Assembly (NCBI RefSeq): GCF_025821625.1
Contig: NZ_JACKSH010000065.1
Location: 1-64,000 of the forward strand
From: Mycolicibacterium pyrenivorans
GTDB taxonomy: Bacteria; Actinomycetota; Actinomycetes; Mycobacteriales; Mycobacteriaceae
Length of the DNA: 64,000 bases
Direction: 5' to 3'
Shown here: piece after piece, positions 61,229 to 64,000 of the stretch
How the letters are laid out: each line of letters opens with the position of its first letter
How positions within the stretch are numbered: position 1 is the first letter of the stretch
Notes under the pieces: model-generated
Seen by the model: the letters and a program-made list of their open reading frames with translations, nothing else
Told to the model about the DNA's origin: nothing
Database searches by the model: none
Program-made: the position numbers and the translations under genes

Positions 61229-62092
61229 GTGCAGCAACTCATCGTTGCCTCCGAGGCGCTCGCGGCAGGGGACCTGACTCGCCAAGACGTTCGTCGGCGG
61301 TTCGTCAAGGTGCACCATAACGTCTACGCCCCACGGGGCATGGCGTTGACGGCGCGGGACCGCGCGCAGGCGGCGTGGTTGTGGTCGCAGCGCAAGGCCA
61401 CTCTCGCAGGGTTGTCCGCCGCAGCGATGCACGGCACCCGCTGGTTGCCCGGAGATGCACCCGCCGAGCTCACGCGCGTCCGTGCGGGGACCGCGCCCGG
61501 CATCCTGATCCACCGAGACAGGCTTGTCGACGACGAGGTGTGCCTGGTTCAGAGCATCGAGTGCACGACAGCCGCGCGCACCGCCTACGACATCGGCCGA
61601 CGAACTCCGGGTGACGAGGCCATCATTCGCATCGATGCGTTGCTCAACGCCACGCGGTGTCCGGTGCCCGACATCGCGGAAATTGCCGACCGCCACCCTG
61701 GCGCGAGGGGAATCCGCAGCCTGCGCAAGGTGCTCGAGCTCGTCGACGGCGGTGCCGAGTCGCCGCAGGAGACCCGGGTACGCCTGCTTCTGATCCGTGA
61801 TGGATTGCCGAGACCGATCACTCAGATTCCCGTCAGGGACGCGAAGGGCAGAGTCGTGCGCCGGATCGACATGGGCTGGCCCGAATACTGTGTTGGTGTC
61901 GAGTACGACGGTGAACATCACTGGACCGACCCGGTGGCCCATGCCGAGGACATCACTCGACTGGAGTTCCTGGCAGCCCGAGGTTGGATCATCATCCGGG
62001 TCAGCGCAAGGCATCTGCGAGACGCTCCCGACGACATATCGCGGCGGGCCAGGAACGCGCTACGCGAGCGCGGCTGGACAGTCAGCCCCTGA
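61229..62092 (+). CDS. AbiEi-like / DUF559 (Vsr-like nuclease fold) protein
   Basis: GTG 61229 gives 287 residues. The N-terminal 90 residues (LTRQDVRRRFVKVHHNVYAP, then WSQRKATLAGLSAAAMHGTR) match the AbiEi-type winged-helix antitoxin domain. The C-terminal 110 residues (CVGVEYDGEHHW, ITRLEFLAARGWIIIRVSAR) match DUF559, a PD-(D/E)xK nuclease fold with a possible active-site E and D in VEYDGEHH. No AbiEii toxin partner is adjacent. Genes of this kind occur in many copies in mycobacteria with no proven role. It is bracketed by two 48-bp palindromes. Confidence 0.8.
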   Translation: MQQLIVASEALAAGDLTRQDVRRRFVKVHHNVYAPRGMALTARDRAQAAWLWSQRKATLAGLSAAAMHGTRWLPGDAPAELTRVRAGTAPGILIHRDRLVDDEVCLVQSIECTTAARTAYDIGRRTPGDEAIIRIDALLNATRCPVPDIAEIADRHPGARGIRSLRKVLELVDGGAESPQETRVRLLLIRDGLPRPITQIPVRDAKGRVVRRIDMGWPEYCVGVEYDGEHHWTDPVAHAEDITRLEFLAARGWIIIRVSARHLRDAPDDISRRARNALRERGWTVSP

Positions 62093-62105
62093 GGTCTCGA
62101 CCGAA

Positions 62106-62153
62106 AGTACGCATTCTGATGGATTTCGCCCGATCTACGTCAGAAGCCGTACG
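62106..62153. repeat. 48-bp palindrome, copy 2 (degenerate)
   Basis: Geometry GTACG - N4 - CTGATGGA ... TACGTCAG - N4 - CGTAC, the same arm positions and total length as copy 1 at 61142-61189, and also followed by TTCGG. The inner arms carry some mismatches. It begins 14 bp after the AbiEi/DUF559 stop. Confidence 0.85.
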
Positions 62154-62200
62154 TTCGGCGGCGGACGGCGGCGGAGGGACGGCGGAGGACGGCGGCGGGG

Positions 62201-62240
62201 CGGGGCGGGCGATGGGCAGCCGGGGCGGGCGATGGGCGGC
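62201..62240. repeat. 20-bp G-rich tandem repeat, two copies
   Basis: CGGGGCGGGCGATGGGC[AG]GC occurs twice in tandem with one mismatch, inside a G-rich stretch (62154-62250) with many GGG and GGGG runs that could form a quadruplex. It lies between palindrome copy 2 and the 3' end of ppk2. Confidence 0.85.
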
Positions 62241-62258
62241 GGTGCGGGCGGACGCCGG

Positions 62259-63128
62259 CTATGCCGTGGCCAGCCGCCTCTTCTCGGCCGCCACGTCGAA
62301 ATCCGGTGGCGGCCAAGACATGTTGAGGCGTTTGAGCGCCTCGATCAGCAACTCGGTGACGGCGAGGCGGCTGTACCACTTCCGGTTGCACGGCACGATG
62401 TGCCAGGGCGCTTGGGGCGTCGACGTCCGGTCCAGCATCGCCTGGTAGGCCTGTTCGTACAGCGGCCATTTCAGGCGTTCGTCGATGTCGCCGGGGTTGT
62501 ACTTCCAGTACTTGTCCGGACGCTCGAGCCGCTCGGCCAGTCTCTTCTTCTGCTCGTTGAGCGAGACGAACATCGCGACCTTCACCAGCGCCGTGCCGCT
62601 GTCGACGAGTTCGCGCTCGAACGCGTTGATCTCGTCGTAGCGCGGCTCCCACACCTCTAGCGGCACCAGGTTGTGCACCCGCACGATCAGCACATCCTCG
62701 TAGTGCGAACGGTCGAAGACACCGATGTGTCCGGCCGTCGGCAGGCCCTTGCGAATCCGCCACAGGAAGTGATGGCTCAATTCCTCCGGCGTCGGCTTGC
62801 CGAAGTTGCGGTACTGGATGCCCTGCGGGTTCGCCCCTCCCATAACGTGTTTGACGATTCCACCCTTGCCCGCGGTGTCCATGCCCTGCAGCACCAGCAG
62901 CACCGATCTGGTGTCCCCGGAGCGGCTGTTGGCGTAGAGCATCTCCTGCAGCTCGGCCAGCCGCACATTGCGTTCGGCCTGCAGCGTCGGCGCATCGACC
63001 TTGCTTCCGCTGAACCCGGGAGTGGCGTCGGTGTCGATGTCGCCGACCTTGTCACCCACACGGAACATCAGGTGCCCATGCGGTTCGTGTGTCCACAAGG
63101 CCGGCACGGCGTCGGCAGCGTTCCTCAT
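62259..63128 (-). CDS. ppk2: polyphosphate kinase 2 family phosphotransferase
   Basis: ATG 63128 gives 289 residues. Walker A is GMDTAGKGG (82-90), the lid/Walker B region GVFDRSHYEDVLIVRVHNLV and the late KYNPGDIDERLKWPLYEQAY complete the PPK2 core. The single-domain length suits a class I or III PPK2 that moves phosphate between polyphosphate and nucleotides. This copy keeps the P-loop, unlike the fragment at 32424-33006. The TetR gene starts upstream on the same strand. Confidence 0.93.
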   Translation of the reverse strand: MRNAADAVPALWTHEPHGHLMFRVGDKVGDIDTDATPGFSGSKVDAPTLQAERNVRLAELQEMLYANSRSGDTRSVLLVLQGMDTAGKGGIVKHVMGGANPQGIQYRNFGKPTPEELSHHFLWRIRKGLPTAGHIGVFDRSHYEDVLIVRVHNLVPLEVWEPRYDEINAFERELVDSGTALVKVAMFVSLNEQKKRLAERLERPDKYWKYNPGDIDERLKWPLYEQAYQAMLDRTSTPQAPWHIVPCNRKWYSRLAVTELLIEALKRLNMSWPPPDFDVAAEKRRLATA

Positions 63129-63132
63129 GCCG

Positions 63133-63837
63133 CTAGTCAAGCAGCCGGGGCGGCAACACCGGGGAGGGATGGGGCATCTGCCGGAACTTCTCCAGGGAGC
63201 CACCCACCTCGACGATTCCGCACAGCGCGCTCCACGACAGCATCGTCAGGTAGTCGATCAGCTCGACGGAGGTCATGCGCGGATTCGACATCCACGAGTG
63301 CGTGGCGAGTTGGACGCCGCCGACGATCTGATAGGCCCACGGCCCGATGCCCCCGGTGTCCATCCCGGCCTCGACCATGCGCCTGCGGAACATCACGGCG
63401 AGCATGCGCGCGATGATCTGCTCGGAGTCGGCGACGGCCTTGCTCTTGCTCGCCGAGTTGTTGGCCATGACGAAGCGGTAGGGCTCGGGCTCGTTGGCGA
63501 CGGTCTCGACGTAGACGCGGATGATCTCGCGGGTGAGGTCGTAGCCGTCCAGGTTCGACGACAGCGCCGCGGCCATGTTCGGGATCAGGGTGGTCTGCGC
63601 GAAGCGCATCATCACCGCGGTGGTCAGATCGTTCTTGTCGACGAAGTAGCGGTAGAGAACGGTCTTGGACACGCCGATCTCCGCGGCGATCTCGTCCATG
63701 CTGACGTTGCTTCCACGCCGGCGGATGGCTTCGAGGGTGCCGTCGACAAGCTCGTTTCGGCGCTCGACTTTGTGCTTGTGCCAGCGTCGTTTGCGCCCAT
63801 CGGTCTTGACCGCCACCGGCGGCGAGTGTTGTGCCAC
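63133..63837 (-). CDS. TetR-family regulator (Rv0472c-like)
   Basis: GTG 63837 gives 234 residues, the length of Rv0472c. The DNA-binding part is RNELVDGTLEAIRRRGSNVS with MDEIAAEIGVSKTVLYRYF. The frame is open a further 41 codons upstream. Its stop is four bases before the ppk2 start, so both are probably one transcript. It is divergent from the gene starting at 63954. Confidence 0.9.
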   Translation of the reverse strand: MAQHSPPVAVKTDGRKRRWHKHKVERRNELVDGTLEAIRRRGSNVSMDEIAAEIGVSKTVLYRYFVDKNDLTTAVMMRFAQTTLIPNMAAALSSNLDGYDLTREIIRVYVETVANEPEPYRFVMANNSASKSKAVADSEQIIARMLAVMFRRRMVEAGMDTGGIGPWAYQIVGGVQLATHSWMSNPRMTSVELIDYLTMLSWSALCGIVEVGGSLEKFRQMPHPSPVLPPRLLD

Positions 63838-63953
63838 GTTCGAGGTGATCCATTCCCTATGTCCGTGTCGATGATACGGGGGGTGCGCCGCAGCGACGGG
63901 AGTCGCCGGGAACGTCACAACAGGCAGTTGCCGGGATAGCGGATGATGTAGGG

Positions 63954-64000
63954 GTGGCACACAGAACCGACGTCGGTGCGCGTCCCAGCTTCGCCGAGTC
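63954..64000 (+). CDS. start of a rightward gene, cut by the window edge
   Basis: GTG 63954 opens a frame (MAHRTDVGARPSFAE) to the end of the window. A gene divergent from the Rv0472c-like regulator is expected here (Rv0473-like membrane protein by synteny). The 15 codons are too few to identify it. Confidence 0.45.
   Translation, partial: MAHRTDVGARPSFAE

Noticed and set aside
62154..62258. G-rich stretch as a gene start or RNA gene
   Set aside because: It holds only short tandem G-rich units between two genes; no frame or RNA family was recognised, so it is listed as a repeat.

Overview
The window is high-GC actinobacterial DNA and almost certainly comes from a fast-growing Mycobacterium (Mycolicibacterium). 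The right half follows the gene order of the M. tuberculosis Rv0439c-Rv0473 region: SDR, groEL2, prolyl oligopeptidase (Rv0457c-like), DUF779 protein (Rv0459), two small membrane proteins (Rv0460/Rv0461), lpdC, Rv0463, Rv0464c, ramB, Rv0466 thioesterase, icl1/aceA, fadB2, and a TetR gene like Rv0472c. That synteny comes from memory of the H37Rv map, not from a search.

Bases 1-13.7 kb look like an accessory catabolic island in partial decay. An IS1380-family element (its left end lies outside the window) has cut off the 5' part of a linalool dehydratase/isomerase-like gene. Next come an MFS transporter, a broken dihydrodipicolinate-reductase-like gene, a two-repeat unknown protein coupled to a Bfd-type [2Fe-2S] protein, a TesB-like thioesterase, a broken amidohydrolase, a cytochrome P450, a zinc alcohol dehydrogenase, a TetR regulator divergent from a 38-residue membrane peptide plus an AveC-like membrane protein, a 60-residue membrane peptide and an acyl-CoA dehydrogenase. 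Together they could take up and oxidise a hydrophobic (terpenoid- or steroid-like) substrate and feed CoA thioesters to beta-oxidation. The substrate is not visible in the sequence.

Bases 13.7-15.9 kb are a graveyard of mobile elements. An IS630-family element is interrupted by a 5' group II intron remnant whose reverse transcriptase carries a nonsense codon and is then fused to the IS630 transposase C-terminus. The IS630 terminal TA forms part of the stop codon of the neighbouring helicase.

Bases 15.9-33.9 kb hold housekeeping and metabolic genes: helicase, cupin, secreted PE-PPE-domain hydrolase, SDR/TetR pair, groEL2 with two CIRCE operators and a terminator, vapBC, zwf with a GH15 glycosidase, D-aminoacylase-type amidohydrolase, VOC, DinB and PAP2 proteins, an aldehyde dehydrogenase, a 5'-truncated PPK2, and a membrane protein. 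Bases 33.9-42.9 kb hold an ABC exporter with its divergent regulator, a TetR/FAD-monooxygenase pair, two enoyl-CoA hydratases, an ECF sigma/anti-sigma pair and a DUF417 protein.

Bases 42.9-64 kb run from a lipoprotein and prolyl oligopeptidase through a butanediol/acetoin-type dehydrogenase module with a GAF regulator, then lpdC, and the glyoxylate-shunt block ramB - thioesterase - aceA - fadB2. The 3' end has an AbiEi/DUF559-type gene bracketed by two matching 48-bp palindromes and tandem repeats, a PPK2 kinase and a TetR regulator. Two copies of a 63-bp dispersed palindromic repeat sit at 38994-39056 and 46273-46335. No tRNA, rRNA, CRISPR array or riboswitch was recognised.
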